Positions 1-8,916 of a DNA stretch of 64,000 nucleotides are shown here, in pieces (the first letter of the stretch is position 1; each line of letters starts with the position of its first letter). The translations under genes and the position numbers were made by a program. Origin of the DNA: Microbacterium yannicii (lineage in GTDB: Bacteria > Actinomycetota > Actinomycetes > Actinomycetales > Microbacteriaceae). A model generated the notes under the pieces. It worked only from the letters and a program-made list of their open reading frames with translations. It was not told where the DNA came from and ran no database searches. Location: assembly GCF_024055635.1 (NCBI RefSeq), contig NZ_JAMXMB010000009.1, positions 26,457 through 90,456 of the forward strand, read 5' to 3'.

Positions 1-259
1 CGTTCTTCGCGACGAAGTCGGTCTCGGTGTTGAGCTCGATGATCGTGACCTGACCGTCGACCTCCTTGGCCGCGACCAGGCCCTCGCTCGTGGAGCGGTC
101 GGCGCGCTTGGCGTTGCCCTTCGCGCCCTTCAGGCGCAGGATCTCGACGGCCTTCTCGAGGTCGCCGTCGGCCTCCTCGAGCGCCTTCTTGGTGTCGACC
201 ATGCCGGTTCCGAGCTGCTCGCGCAGCGCCTTGATGTCGGCGATCGTGAAGTTTGCCAT
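1..259 (-). CDS. tsf: Elongation factor Ts (5' part only)
   Basis: Guanine-nucleotide exchange factor that regenerates EF-Tu-GTP in the cytoplasm. About 86 N-terminal residues are in the window; the rest lies beyond base 1. The visible part has the N-terminal UBA-like domain ([11 protein letters not shown], then [14 protein letters not shown]) and the EF-Tu contact motif TDFVAKN at the window edge. The ATG at 257-259 is preceded by an AGGAG ribosome site. It lies 86 bp downstream of rpsB on the same strand, the usual rpsB-tsf operon. Truncated only by the window, not biologically. Confidence 0.97.
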   Translation of the reverse strand, partial: MANFTIADIKALREQLGTGMVDTKKALEEADGDLEKAVEILRLKGAKGNAKRADRSTSEGLVAAKEVDGQVTIIELNTETDFVAKN

Positions 260-345
260 GGGTGGCGGCTCCTAGATTGTGAGAGTTCAGTGGGATGCCG
301 CGGCGGAGTCGTCCGGAGACGACTCCGCCGGGCGGAAGGATGCGA

Positions 346-1308
346 TTACGCGTCTGCCTTGTCGGCCTCGGCGGCGAGCTCCTCGGCGACGACCTCGTCC
401 ACGACGGCCTCGGCGGCGAGCTCCTCAGCCACGGCCTCGACCACGACGGCGTCGGCGACGTCGCCCTCGGCAGCGAGCTCTTCGGCGACGGCCTCGGCCA
501 CGACGGCCTCGGAGGCCAGCTCGACGGCGTCGCCGTCAGCGGCGGTGGCGCCCTGCTCGAGCAGCTCGCGCTCCCAGTCGGCGAGCGGCTCCGCGTCAGC
601 GGTCTCGTCGGTCGGCTGGTGGCGCTGGATCAGGCCCTCGGCGGCGGCGTCGGCGATGATGCGGGTGAGCAGGCCCACCGAGCGGATCGCGTCGTCGTTG
701 CCGGGGATTGGGTACTGGAACTCGTCCGGGTCGGCGTTGGTGTCGAGGATGCCGATCACCGGGATGCCGAGCTTGGATGCCTCGTTGACGGCCAGGTGCT
801 CGCGCTTGGCGTCGACGACCCAGATGGCCGACGGGGTCTTCTGGAGGTTGCGGATGCCGCCGAGCGACTTGTGCAGCTTGTCGAGCTCGCGCTTCTTGAG
901 CAGGAGCTCCTTCTTGGTGAAGCCGCTCTCGGCGGGGTTCTCGAAGTCGAGCTCCTCGAGCTCCTTCATGCGAGCGAGACGCTTCGACACCGTCGAGAAG
1001 TTGGTGAGGAGGCCGCCGAGCCAGCGCTGGTTGACGTAGGGCTGGCCCACGCGCGTCGCCTGCTCGGCGATGACTTCCTGCGCCTGCTTCTTGGTGCCGA
1101 CGAAGAGCACGGTGCCGCCGTGGGCGACCGTCTCCTTGACGAACTCGTACGCCTTGTCGATGTACGTCAGCGACTGCTGCAGGTCGATGATGTGGATGCC
1201 GCTGCGCTCCGTGAGGATGAAGCGCTTGACCTTCGGGTTCCACCGGCGGGTCTGGTGTCCGAAGTGCACGCCGCTGTCGAGCAGCTGGCGGATGGTGACG
1301 ACGGCCAT
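346..1308 (-). CDS. rpsB: 30S ribosomal protein S2 with long acidic tail
   Basis: Small-subunit ribosomal protein needed for S1 and mRNA docking. The start [19 protein letters not shown] is the family's conserved N terminus, so the ATG at 1306-1308 is chosen although the frame stays open upstream. The body (about residues 1-235) carries canonical S2 motifs such as FVGTKKQAQ and [12 protein letters not shown]. At 320 residues it is much longer than E. coli S2 (241). The extra C-terminal stretch of about 80 residues is almost purely Ala, Glu, Val and Asp, with the word EELAAE repeated three times. First gene of rpsB-tsf; divergent from the LytM-like gene. Confidence 0.98.
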   Translation of the reverse strand: MAVVTIRQLLDSGVHFGHQTRRWNPKVKRFILTERSGIHIIDLQQSLTYIDKAYEFVKETVAHGGTVLFVGTKKQAQEVIAEQATRVGQPYVNQRWLGGLLTNFSTVSKRLARMKELEELDFENPAESGFTKKELLLKKRELDKLHKSLGGIRNLQKTPSAIWVVDAKREHLAVNEASKLGIPVIGILDTNADPDEFQYPIPGNDDAIRSVGLLTRIIADAAAEGLIQRHQPTDETADAEPLADWERELLEQGATAADGDAVELASEAVVAEAVAEELAAEGDVADAVVVEAVAEELAAEAVVDEVVAEELAAEADKADA

Positions 1309-1645
1309 GGCCGTTCTCCTGTTCCGGCGCATGTGCGCCTGTTGCGGTTCGTTCTCGCGCCGGCATGGAGCCGGCGAGCCTGGTGCCCGGCACATTCCCA
1401 CCCCGCGCCCGCTCGTGAGCGTTCGCAGGGACCGTAGGGTGTGGATGCCGCGCCGCGACCCCTCGTGGAACTCAGGGTGTGCGGCGCTCTGGGCACGCGG
1501 AGTCACTCCGACATGCGGAGTGCGCAACCAGTGTATCAGCAGGCGGCCGGCTCGCCCCTCCTCCCCCGTGGGCGCGGGAGGACGGTTCTCCACGGCCCTC
1601 AGGTGCGCCGCGCTGCGCACGCGTCTGATGCGGGATGTTCGGCTC

Positions 1646-2248
1646 ATGACACGTTCCGCCAGAATCCATGGCAGGCATGTGCGCGCGACCGTGGCGGTCG
1701 CGTCGGCGCTGTTCCTCGCCGCCGCCCCCTGGTCGGCGCCGGGCGCGGAGAGCGCCGTTCGCGCGGATCCTGCGCCACCCGCGGCGCCGGACGGCGGGTC
1801 GGCCGACGGCGGGACGGCCGGAGGCGGGACGGTGTCGCTGATGCAGGGCTGGCTGTGGCCGGTGCGCTCGTTCCGCCTGGAGCGTCAGTTCGTCGCACCG
1901 CCGCACGAGTACGGCCCGGGACATCGGGGAATCGACCTGGGCGTGCAGGGAGAGGATCCCGTCCGTGCGCCCGCCGATGGCGTGGTCGCCTTCTCTGGAC
2001 GCGTGGCGGGACGCGGCGTCCTGACGATCGATCACGGCGGAGGGCTCGTCTCGACCCTCGAGCCGATCGAGTCCGGTCTCGCCGCCGGCACGGCTCTCGC
2101 GGCGGGCGCCGACGTGGGGCGGCTGTCGACCGGCGGACATGCGGCGCCGGGCGCGCTGCATCTCGGCGTGCGGCTGGACGGCCACTACCTCAACCCGCTC
2201 GTCCTGCTCGGCGGCGTCCCCCGCGCGGTGCTGCTGCCCTGCTGCTGA
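1646..2248 (+). CDS. Secreted M23/LytM-like protein, catalytically degenerate
   Basis: A 200-residue exported protein with an N-terminal basic/hydrophobic signal segment ([20 protein letters not shown]) followed by a Pro/Gly-rich linker and a LytM (peptidase M23) domain from about residue 70. The zinc-site motif HRGID is present, and the last ligand His is kept in ALHLGVR. However, the usual YAH motif reads STLEPI, and the catalytic HLH reads ALH, so both general-base histidines appear lost. This suggests a non-enzymatic binding or activator role, like degenerate LytM factors. An M23 gene divergent from rpsB also occurs in mycobacteria. ATG 1646 is chosen; an in-frame ATG at 1628 is also possible and neither has a strong ribosome site. 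Confidence 0.85.
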   Translation: MTRSARIHGRHVRATVAVASALFLAAAPWSAPGAESAVRADPAPPAAPDGGSADGGTAGGGTVSLMQGWLWPVRSFRLERQFVAPPHEYGPGHRGIDLGVQGEDPVRAPADGVVAFSGRVAGRGVLTIDHGGGLVSTLEPIESGLAAGTALAAGADVGRLSTGGHAAPGALHLGVRLDGHYLNPLVLLGGVPRAVLLPCC

Positions 2249-2257
2249 GCCCGCCAC

Positions 2258-3166
2258 TCACGCCCGCGGGTGCGCGAGACGGTAGGAGGCGGCTAGTCGT
2301 TCGCTCGAGACGTGGGTGTAGATCTGCGTCGTGCCGAGACTGGCATGGCCGAGGATCTCCTGGACGGCGCGCAGGTCCGCGCCACCGTCCAGCAGGTGCG
2401 TCGCTGCCGAATGGCGCAGGGCGTGTGGTCCCACCTGGGCACCGAGCTCCGGGCCGAGCTCCCGCGAGACCAGGTTGTAGACGGCCCGTGGGCCGATGCG
2501 GCCGCCTCGGGCGCCGAGGAACAGTGCCGACACCGCGGCCTGGCCCTCCGTCCGGCGCGCGAGCAGCGCGGGGCGGCCGCGCACCAAGTAGGCCTCGACG
2601 GCGCGCTCAGCCGGGAGTCCGAACGGAACCACCCGCTCCTTGGAGCCCTTGCCGAGCACCCGGGCCGTACGGCGATCGTGGTCGAGGTCGTCGACGTCCA
2701 GCCCGCACAGCTCCGACACCCGCATTGCCGCGCCGTAGAGCAGCTCGAGCATCGCGTGATCGCGGAGGGCGAGGGGATCGCCCTCCGCCGCCGCGGACCC
2801 GAGGCGCTCGAGAACGCTGTCCATGGCGTCGGCCGTCGCCACCTTCGGCAGCGTGCGGCCGCGTTTGGGCGACACCAGCCGCAGGCTGGGATCGGTCGGC
2901 ACGATTCCGCCCTCGGCGGCCCAGGCGAAGAAGCCGCGGACGGCCGCCGTTCTCCGGGCGATCGTGGCGCGACTGTCCCCTCGCTGCACGGCCTGCCACA
3001 GCCACTCGCGGAGGTTGTCGAGGTCGACGACGTCGAGGTCGATGTCGCCGCAGGCGAGCGTCAGATCGGCGAGGTCGGATCGGTACGCGCGCACGGTCGC
3101 CGGTGACAGCCGGCGCACCTCCGCGAGGTGGCGAAGATACGCCTCAGCCCCCTCGTTGATCTCCAC
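2258..3166 (-). CDS. xerC: Tyrosine recombinase XerC
   Basis: Site-specific recombinase that with XerD resolves chromosome dimers at dif. The 302-residue length fits the family. An N-terminal SAM-like core-binding domain spans about residues 1-90. The catalytic set is complete: R149 (AAMRVSELCGL), K173 (GKGSKER), H248-R251 (HALRH), H274 (LGHASLGTTQ) and Y283. The start is GTG at 3164-3166, with AGGAG about 12 nt upstream. The frame remains open further upstream only because it runs antisense-like through dprA. It follows dprA on the same strand, the normal actinobacterial place, which argues against a phage integrase. Confidence 0.95.
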   Translation of the reverse strand: MEINEGAEAYLRHLAEVRRLSPATVRAYRSDLADLTLACGDIDLDVVDLDNLREWLWQAVQRGDSRATIARRTAAVRGFFAWAAEGGIVPTDPSLRLVSPKRGRTLPKVATADAMDSVLERLGSAAAEGDPLALRDHAMLELLYGAAMRVSELCGLDVDDLDHDRRTARVLGKGSKERVVPFGLPAERAVEAYLVRGRPALLARRTEGQAAVSALFLGARGGRIGPRAVYNLVSRELGPELGAQVGPHALRHSAATHLLDGGADLRAVQEILGHASLGTTQIYTHVSSERLAASYRLAHPRA

Positions 3167-3270
3167 GAGTCCAGCATGCTCCTGCCGTCGGTGCGTCCTG
3201 GTGCGACGCACCGTGGGCGACGCTCCTCGCGCGCGGAGCAGATCCGGCCGGCAGGACGGGGGGACCTCGG

Positions 3271-4457
3271 TCAGCCCGCCGCGGTCCGCAGTCGCCAGCC
3301 TTCCGCGCCGGTCTCGACCGATCCCTCGAGCCGCAGCAGCCCGAGGATGGCCTCGACCGTGTCGGCGGCCATCCCGGCGCGGCGCGCGATATCGGTGGAC
3401 TGACGCCACGACCGGGTACTCATCGCATCCCGCACGCGTGTCGCCTCGCCGGTGCGGCCGGCATCGACGCCGGTGACGGCATCCGTTCGCGGGGCGAGTC
3501 CCAGCAACTCCCGGACGTCGTCCGCGCTCGTGATGCACTGCGCACCGTACTCGCGGATCAGCCGATGGGTGCCCGCGGAGGTGGCGGAGGTGATAGGCCC
3601 CGGTACGGCTCCGAGCGGGCGTGACAGCGCGGCCGCGTGGCCGGCAGTGTTGAGCGAGCCGCTGCGCCATCCCGCTTCGACCACGACGGTCGCGGTCGCC
3701 AGCGCCGCGATCAGCCGATTGCGCTGGAGGAAGCGCCACTTCGTGGGCGCCGAGCCGCACGGCACTTCGCTGGCGACGACACGCTCTGTGCGATGTCGTC
3801 GATGAGCTGGGTATGACCGGCCGGATAGGAGCGGTCCGCCCCGCCGGCGAGCAGCGCCGCAGTGAGTCCGCCCGTGGCCAGTGTCGCGCGGTGCGCGGCG
3901 CCGTCGATCCCGTAGGCCCCGCCCGACACGACGGCGATGCCTGCCGAGGCCAGCTCGGCCGCGAGTTCCATCGCCACGTGATCGCCGTAGCGCGAGGCGG
4001 CGCGCGCACCGACGATCGCCACGGATGCCTCGAACCGGCGCAGCGCCGTGACGTCGCCGCGGACCCACAGACACAGCGGGGCATGAGGGCCGAGATCATC
4101 GAGCTGGCTGGGCCAGGACGGGTCGCTCCGGGTGACGAGCGCGACGCCGCGCGCCGCGGCTGTCGCGAGTGAGGCGTCGACCGCGCGTGCCGACAGCCGC
4201 GGCAGCCATCGCTTCCGCCCTTCCGCGAGCTCCCGAGCCGTGACCTCCGGCAGTGAACCGCCTGCCAGCACCGCGTCGAGTGCGGCCACGGGGCCTCGAG
4301 CCGCGATGACCCGACCAGCCACCGAATCGCCGGGCTCGATCAGCTGGCACCACACCGCGATCGCATATCGCTCGCGTGCATCTTCGGCTGACTCATCTCC
4401 GTGCATGGAGGCCAGTGCACCGAGCGCGGCGTCGGCGCTGAGATCGAAGCCGTTCAC
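3271..4457 (-). pseudogene. dprA: DNA-processing protein DprA, frameshifted
   Basis: DprA/Smf loads RecA onto incoming single-stranded DNA during transformation. The 5' frame runs from GTG 4455-4457 through the Rossmann-like core (VAIVGARAASRYGDH, SGGAYGIDGAAHRATL, LAGGADRSYPAGH) and ends with foreign residues at 3711. The rest of the family sequence (VVASEVPCGSAPTKW, RNRLIAALA, C-terminal winged helix) continues in another frame to 3271. The switch falls near 3780-3785. One missing G restores an AQSGVVASEV junction and a length of 1188 nt (395 residues), so a single-base deletion is the simplest reading. Start overlaps the comM stop as GTGA. Either a true pseudogene or a sequencing error. 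Confidence 0.85.
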
Positions 4458-5977
4458 AGGGCGAGTCCCTTCTTGAGGTAGAGGGCGCGACCGATGTGCT
4501 CGGCGCTCAGCTGCGCGCGCCCTTCGATGTCGGCGATGGTCCATGCCACGCGCAGTACCCGGTCATATCCGCGCAGCGTCAGCGCGCCGCGATGCAAGGC
4601 GGCGTCGAGGGGCCGCCGCACCGCCGGCATCGGGGCAGCCGGCCCCTCGCGCAGCCAGGTCCCCGGCACATCGGCGTTCACGCGCCAGGGGGTGCCCGAC
4701 AGGCGATGTCGGGCACGTGCACGGGCGTCCTCGACGCGCTCGCGCGCGGCGGCGGTGGAGATCGTCGGTCCGCGGTCCCGCTGGGCGACCGACACCCGGG
4801 TCAGGGTGAGCTCGATGTCCATGCGGTCCAGCAGCGGCCCCGACAGCCGGCCCAGGTAGCGCCGGATGGCTGCGGGCGGACAGGTGCAGGTCCCGCCCCG
4901 GATCCCGTAGTCCCCGCACGGACAGGGGTTCGTCGCCAGCACCAGCTGGAAGCGAGCCGGATACTGCGCCTGGGCGCCCGCCCGGTGGATCGTGATGGAG
5001 CCCGACTCCAGCGGCTGCCGCAGGGCGTCCAGTGCGCTCGCCGCGAACTCCCCCGCCTCGTCGAGGAAGAGCACGCCCTCGCTCGCGCGAGCGATCGCCC
5101 CGGGTCGGATGAAGCGCGTCCCTCCCCCGACCAGCGCCGCAATGCTCGCGCTGTGGTGCGGCGCCTCGAACGGCGGAGTCCGGGAGAGCTCGACGACGCG
5201 GGAGCCGGCGAGGCTGCGGATGGAGGCGCTCGCGAGGGCGGCCCCGTCGTCGAGCTCGGGAAGGATGCCCGGCAGCCGGCGCGCCAGCATGGTCTTCCCC
5301 GCTCCCGGTGGTCCGCACATCAGGAGGTGGTGCCCGCCCGCCGCCGCGACGATGAGCGCGTCGACGGCGTCCCGCTGCCCGATGACCTCCGCCAGGTCCA
5401 GCGGCGGCTCGGACTCGCGCTCGTCTTCGGTCAGCGCGACGGGTTCCTCGTCGGCGACCTCGACGTCTCCGCCGTGCCACGCGACCACCTGTGCCAGATT
5501 GACGGCGGCGAGCACCTCCACTCCGTCGACCAGATCGGCCTCCGCTCCGTTGGCGTGCGGCACGACGACGCGGCGATGCCCCGCGCGACGGGCGGCGACC
5601 GCGGCGGGCAGCACCCCGGGCACGGGACGAAGGCGGCCATCGAGACCGAGTTCACCGATGTGCACCGCGGAAGCGACGGACGAAGGATCCATCGTCGACT
5701 CGGTCGCCAGCGAGGCCACGGCGATCGCGACGTCGAACCCCGAGCCCTGTTTCGGCAGGCTGGCCGGCGACAGATTCACCGTCAGCCGCCGTCGCGGCAG
5801 CGGCGTGCCGCTGTTGGCGCACGCGTTGTGCACCCGCTGCACGGCCTCGCCGAGCGCCTTGTCGGGAAGTCCGATGATCCGGAACTCCGGCGTCTGCTGC
5901 GAGAGGTCGGCCTCGACCTCGACGCATTCGCCCTCCGCTCCCACGAGCGCGACAGCCCAGGTGCGCGCGACGCTCAC
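4454..5977 (-). CDS. comM: YifB/ComM family Mg-chelatase-like AAA+ ATPase
   Basis: AAA+ ATPase of the ComM/YifB family. In naturally transformable bacteria ComM is a helicase promoting branch migration during integration of heterologous DNA. The 507-residue protein has an N-terminal Lon-protease-like fold (LVGAEGECVEVEADLSQQ, LTVNLSPASLPKQGSGFD), Walker A GPPGAGKTML, Walker B VLFLDEAGEF, a CPCGDYG/CTCPP cysteine insert, and the chelatase C-terminal domain. GTG start at 5977 overlaps the yraN stop by 4 nt, and its own stop overlaps dprA's GTG. Its intact frame contrasts with the broken dprA. Confidence 0.93.
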   Translation of the reverse strand: MSVARTWAVALVGAEGECVEVEADLSQQTPEFRIIGLPDKALGEAVQRVHNACANSGTPLPRRRLTVNLSPASLPKQGSGFDVAIAVASLATESTMDPSSVASAVHIGELGLDGRLRPVPGVLPAAVAARRAGHRRVVVPHANGAEADLVDGVEVLAAVNLAQVVAWHGGDVEVADEEPVALTEDERESEPPLDLAEVIGQRDAVDALIVAAAGGHHLLMCGPPGAGKTMLARRLPGILPELDDGAALASASIRSLAGSRVVELSRTPPFEAPHHSASIAALVGGGTRFIRPGAIARASEGVLFLDEAGEFAASALDALRQPLESGSITIHRAGAQAQYPARFQLVLATNPCPCGDYGIRGGTCTCPPAAIRRYLGRLSGPLLDRMDIELTLTRVSVAQRDRGPTISTAAARERVEDARARARHRLSGTPWRVNADVPGTWLREGPAAPMPAVRRPLDAALHRGALTLRGYDRVLRVAWTIADIEGRAQLSAEHIGRALYLKKGLAL

Positions 5978-6342
5978 GGGACCTCCACGTCGACGAGGTG
6001 CTCCAGCCGCGCGGTCCCGGGCTCCGCGCCGGTCAGGCCGATCGCGTCGATCCGCAGTCGGCGGCCCTGCACCACGTCGCGGTGCTCGCTGGCCCAGGCG
6101 ACGCCCAGTCGCCAGAGCCGCACGCGCTTGCGGGCGTCGATCGCTTCGAACGGGTGCCCGAACTCTTCACCTCTGCGGGTCTTGACCTCGACCACGACCA
6201 CGGAGGAGCGGTCCGCGACGATCAGATCCAGCTCGCCGTCGCGGCACCGCCAGTTGCGATCGAGGACGGTGAATCCCTGCTCCTCGAAGTAGTGCGCCGC
6301 ACGGTCTTCGCCCGCGCGGCCGAGCATGTCTTTATCTGCCAT
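5974..6342 (-). CDS. UPF0102 family protein YraN (nuclease-fold)
   Basis: Small protein (122 residues from ATG 6342) of the YraN/UPF0102 family, which has a PD-(D/E)XK-like restriction-endonuclease fold; its biochemical role is unresolved. Visible family motifs are GRAGEDRAAHYFEEQGF, DRNWRCRDGELDLIV and VVVEVKTRRG, which carry the putative E/D/E-x-K site. The frame extends upstream to 6393, but MADKDMLGRAGE matches the normal N terminus. It sits at the head of the overlapping yraN-comM-dprA run, a conserved actinobacterial arrangement. Confidence 0.92.
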   Translation of the reverse strand: MADKDMLGRAGEDRAAHYFEEQGFTVLDRNWRCRDGELDLIVADRSSVVVVEVKTRRGEEFGHPFEAIDARKRVRLWRLGVAWASEHRDVVQGRRLRIDAIGLTGAEPGTARLEHLVDVEVP

Positions 6343-6450
6343 TCCGGCATCGTCGCGCGCCTCGGGACCTCCAAGGACGCGGGTGCGCGGCATCCGTTCA
6401 GAACTCGCGAGGAGTCCCGCAACAGGCGCGGTTGGGGAGGAACCGCGGAC

Positions 6451-6774
6451 TCAGGTGTCGAGCGACAGCTCTTCCGGGAGGTGGAAGTCGCGACGCGACA
6501 GCTCTTCGACGTTGACGTCCTTGAACGTGAGCACCCGCACCGCCTTCACGAAGCGGTCGGCACGATAAATGTCCCAGACCCAGACATCCGTCATCGAGAT
6601 CTCGAAGTAGAAGTCGTGCTCGGTATCGCGTCGCACGACGTTCACCTCGTTGGCGAGGTAGAAGCGCCGCTCCGTCTCGATCACGTACTGGAACTGCGAG
6701 ACGACATCGCGGTACTCGCGGTACAGCGCCAGCTCGAGCTCGCGGTCGTAGTCTTCGAAGACCTCGTCATCCAT
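6451..6774 (-). CDS. DUF2469 family protein
   Basis: A 107-residue acidic protein of the DUF2469 family, almost restricted to Actinomycetota and always near rnhB (the M. tuberculosis homologue is Rv2901c). No catalytic function is established. The N terminus MDDEVFEDYDRELELALYRE is typical and predicted helical. The middle is rich in beta-prone aromatic residues (DFYFEISMTDVWVWDIYR). No signal peptide or membrane segment. It lies 60 bp after rnhB and about 110 bp before yraN, probably in the same transcription unit. Confidence 0.93.
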   Translation of the reverse strand: MDDEVFEDYDRELELALYREYRDVVSQFQYVIETERRFYLANEVNVVRRDTEHDFYFEISMTDVWVWDIYRADRFVKAVRVLTFKDVNVEELSRRDFHLPEELSLDT

Positions 6775-6834
6775 GGTGGTTCCATCCTATGGGCGCAGAC
6801 GCGCGCGGCGATCCGGGTCCGCGCGTGGCGAACG

Positions 6835-7494
6835 CTAGAAGAGCGTGGGCGCGTCGGCGATCGACCACGACGCGCGGTGGTGCCGGCTGATGCCGTGCGC
6901 ACGGATGGCTTCGCGGTGGTCGGGGCTGGCATAGCCCTTGTTGCGAGCCCAGTTGTACGCCGGCAGCTCCTCGTGGAGCTCGGTCATCAGTGCGTCGCGC
7001 GCGACCTTGGCGATGACGGATGCCGCCGCCGCCGACGCGCAGTCCCGATCGGCTTTGATGACCGGCCGCACGTTCAGGGTCCACGCGCCCGCCGGGCGGA
7101 TGTAGTCGTAGTTGCCGTCGAGGATGACGATCGCCTCCTCTGCCGCGACGCCCTGCGCCCGCAGGTCGGCGATCGCGCGGACCGCGGCGAGGCCGAGCGC
7201 ACGCATGATGCCGATCTCGTCGATCTCCTCGGAGCTCGCCCAGCCCACCGCGCTCGCGGCGACCCACGAGGCCGCCCGCGCCGCGACGTCCGCGCGACGC
7301 AGCTCGGGGACGAGTTTCGAGTCGCGGAGCCCTGAGGGGATGCGCTTGCGCGAGCGCGGCGCGTCGACGACCGCCGCGCCGACGGCGACCGGACCGGCCA
7401 GCGCACCTCTGCCCACCTCGTCGCACGCGATCACGAGCGTGTGCTCCCGCAGGAGCCGGCGCTCGAGGGTGAGACGAGGCTCGGCGACCGTCAC
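6835..7494 (-). CDS. rnhB: Ribonuclease HII
   Basis: Endoribonuclease that cleaves the RNA strand of RNA-DNA hybrids, including single ribonucleotides in DNA. 219 residues from GTG 7492-7494, which overlaps the lepB stop as GTGA. The catalytic acidic residues are present: DE in ACDEVGRGALAGPV, D in ILDGNYDY and D in IKADRDCASAAAASVIAKV. The tail HRASWSI matches the family. The frame is open upstream through lepB, but that part is shadow. Translationally coupled to lepB. Confidence 0.95.
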   Translation of the reverse strand: MTVAEPRLTLERRLLREHTLVIACDEVGRGALAGPVAVGAAVVDAPRSRKRIPSGLRDSKLVPELRRADVAARAASWVAASAVGWASSEEIDEIGIMRALGLAAVRAIADLRAQGVAAEEAIVILDGNYDYIRPAGAWTLNVRPVIKADRDCASAAAASVIAKVARDALMTELHEELPAYNWARNKGYASPDHREAIRAHGISRHHRASWSIADAPTLF

Positions 7495-8267
7495 TTCGAG
7501 CCGCCCTCCGGCTCCGGTGCGGGCACCCCGGCGAAGACGTCGTGATGGAAGTCCAGGAAGCCGAACCGGTCGAAGGGCCAGGTCACGAGGAACGCGCGCC
7601 CGACCAGGTTGTCGAGCGGCACGAAGCCCTTGCCGGGCTGGTCGGTGTTGTACCGCGAGTCCTTGGAGCGGTAGCGGTTGTCGCCCAGCACCCACAGGCT
7701 GCCCTCGGGCACGACGATGTCGAACGGATCGCCCGATGCCGCCGACTCGCCCGCCGGCAGCTTGATATAGCCGCTCTCGTCGACGGGGACGTCGTTGACG
7801 CTGATCTGGCCGATGGCGTTGCAGCACACGACGTGGTCGCCCGGCAGTCCGACGATGCGCTTGACGAGGTGGTCATCGCTGTCGGGCGCAGCGAGCCCCA
7901 CGAGAGACAGCACCCACTCCACGCCCTCGACGATCGGGGGGCGGGCAGGCTCGGTGCTCGGCGGCAGCCAGCCGCCGGGATCCTGGAAGACGACGATGTC
8001 GCCGCGCTCGTAGCCGCCGAAACGCGGCGTGATCTCGTCGACGAGGATGCGGTCCTTGACGTGGAGTGTGTCCTCCATCGAGCCGGAGGGGATGTAGAAG
8101 GATCTGACGAGGAACGTCTTCACGACGAGCGACACGAGGACGGCGATCAGGATGATCACGATCACGTCGCGGAGGAACACGAGCCAGCCCCGACGACGCG
8201 GCTGAATGGTCGCCTCAGGCTGGGGCCCGGGCGCCGGCTCGGCGGGAGCCGACTTCTCGGTCGTCAT
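7491..8267 (-). CDS. lepB: Signal peptidase I
   Basis: Membrane serine protease that removes signal peptides from Sec/Tat substrates. 258 residues: a cytoplasmic Pro-rich N terminus, one transmembrane helix at about 33-54 (VIVIILIAVLVSLVV), and an extracellular catalytic domain. The catalytic serine is S63 in IPSGSMEDTL and the general-base lysine is K136 in VKRIVGLPGD. Box E is WVLGDNRYRSKDSRY. Lies between rplS and rnhB, as in mycobacteria, but a strong hairpin separates it from rplS. Confidence 0.96.
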   Translation of the reverse strand: MTTEKSAPAEPAPGPQPEATIQPRRRGWLVFLRDVIVIILIAVLVSLVVKTFLVRSFYIPSGSMEDTLHVKDRILVDEITPRFGGYERGDIVVFQDPGGWLPPSTEPARPPIVEGVEWVLSLVGLAAPDSDDHLVKRIVGLPGDHVVCCNAIGQISVNDVPVDESGYIKLPAGESAASGDPFDIVVPEGSLWVLGDNRYRSKDSRYNTDQPGKGFVPLDNLVGRAFLVTWPFDRFGFLDFHHDVFAGVPAPEPEGGSK

Positions 8268-8346
8268 GGAGTTCCTTCACGGATGCCGTCGGTCGCGGCG
8301 ACCCGTCTTCAAGGGTCGCACATTCCAGCCCGCGCGGAGAACGGAC

Positions 8347-8378
8347 GAAGCCCCGGACGCCAGAGCGTCCGGGGCTTC
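8347..8378 (-). terminator. Hairpin between rplS and lepB
   Basis: Perfect 14-bp inverted repeat (arms GAAGCCCCGGACGC at 8347-8360 and its complement at 8365-8378) with a 4-nt loop. It lies 26 bp past the rplS stop and upstream of lepB. No U-tract follows on the minus strand, which is usual for high-GC actinobacterial terminators. It probably ends or attenuates rplS transcription. Confidence 0.8.
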
Positions 8379-8403
8379 GAGAAAGCGCTGAGGGCAGCGT
8401 GCG

Positions 8404-8748
8404 TCAGCCGCGCTTCTCCTTGATCTTGGCCTTCTTGCCACGGAGGTTGCGCAGGTAGTAGAGCTTCGCGCGGCGCACGTCGCCGCGGGTGACGACCTCG
8501 ATGTGGTCGATGACCGGGGAGTGCACCGGGAAGGTGCGCTCGACGCCGACCTGGAAGCTGATCTTGCGGACGGTGAAGGTCTCGCGCACGCCGTCGCCGG
8601 AGCGGCCGATGACGACACCCTGGAAGACCTGGATGCGCGAGCGGTTGCCCTCGGTGATGTTGACGTGCACCTTCACGGTGTCGCCAGCGTTGAAGGCGGG
8701 GATGTCGGAGCGGAGTGAAGCCGCATCGACGGCGTCGAGGATCTGCAT
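8404..8748 (-). CDS. rplS: 50S ribosomal protein L19
   Basis: Large-subunit protein at the 30S-50S interface. 114 residues, the normal length, starting [17 protein letters not shown] at ATG 8748. Family motifs: [36 protein letters not shown] and the C-terminal [19 protein letters not shown] longer frame to 8910 is not needed. In most bacteria it directly follows trmD; here trmD is about 13 kb away, so rplS must have its own promoter, likely in the 168-bp gap to the next gene. Confidence 0.98.
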   Translation of the reverse strand: MQILDAVDAASLRSDIPAFNAGDTVKVHVNITEGNRSRIQVFQGVVIGRSGDGVRETFTVRKISFQVGVERTFPVHSPVIDHIEVVTRGDVRRAKLYYLRNLRGKKAKIKEKRG

Positions 8749-8916
8749 GATCGTCTCTCTCTGCGGCCGCCACAGGTCGACCGCGGGAAGTAAGGTGAAG
8801 GACTCGGTGTGCCGCAGGCCTCCGGCGTGACGCCGTTCAGCTGATTCCCCTGAGGCAGAACCTGTCAGGGCACAAACATCCATTCTGCCATGGATGCCGC
8901 ACCCGGCCAAAACGTG

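Noticed and set aside
1309..1647. N-terminal extension of the rpsB frame
   Set aside because: The conserved S2 N terminus starts at 1308; the upstream part is Arg-rich and overlaps the divergent promoter region.
2258..3166. Tyrosine recombinase as a phage or island integrase
   Set aside because: Length, sequence and position after dprA match housekeeping XerC, and no phage genes or att sites are nearby.
4496..6292. 598-codon plus-strand frame opposite comM
   Set aside because: Arg/Pro/His-rich product with no domain; the minus strand holds intact ComM and YraN.
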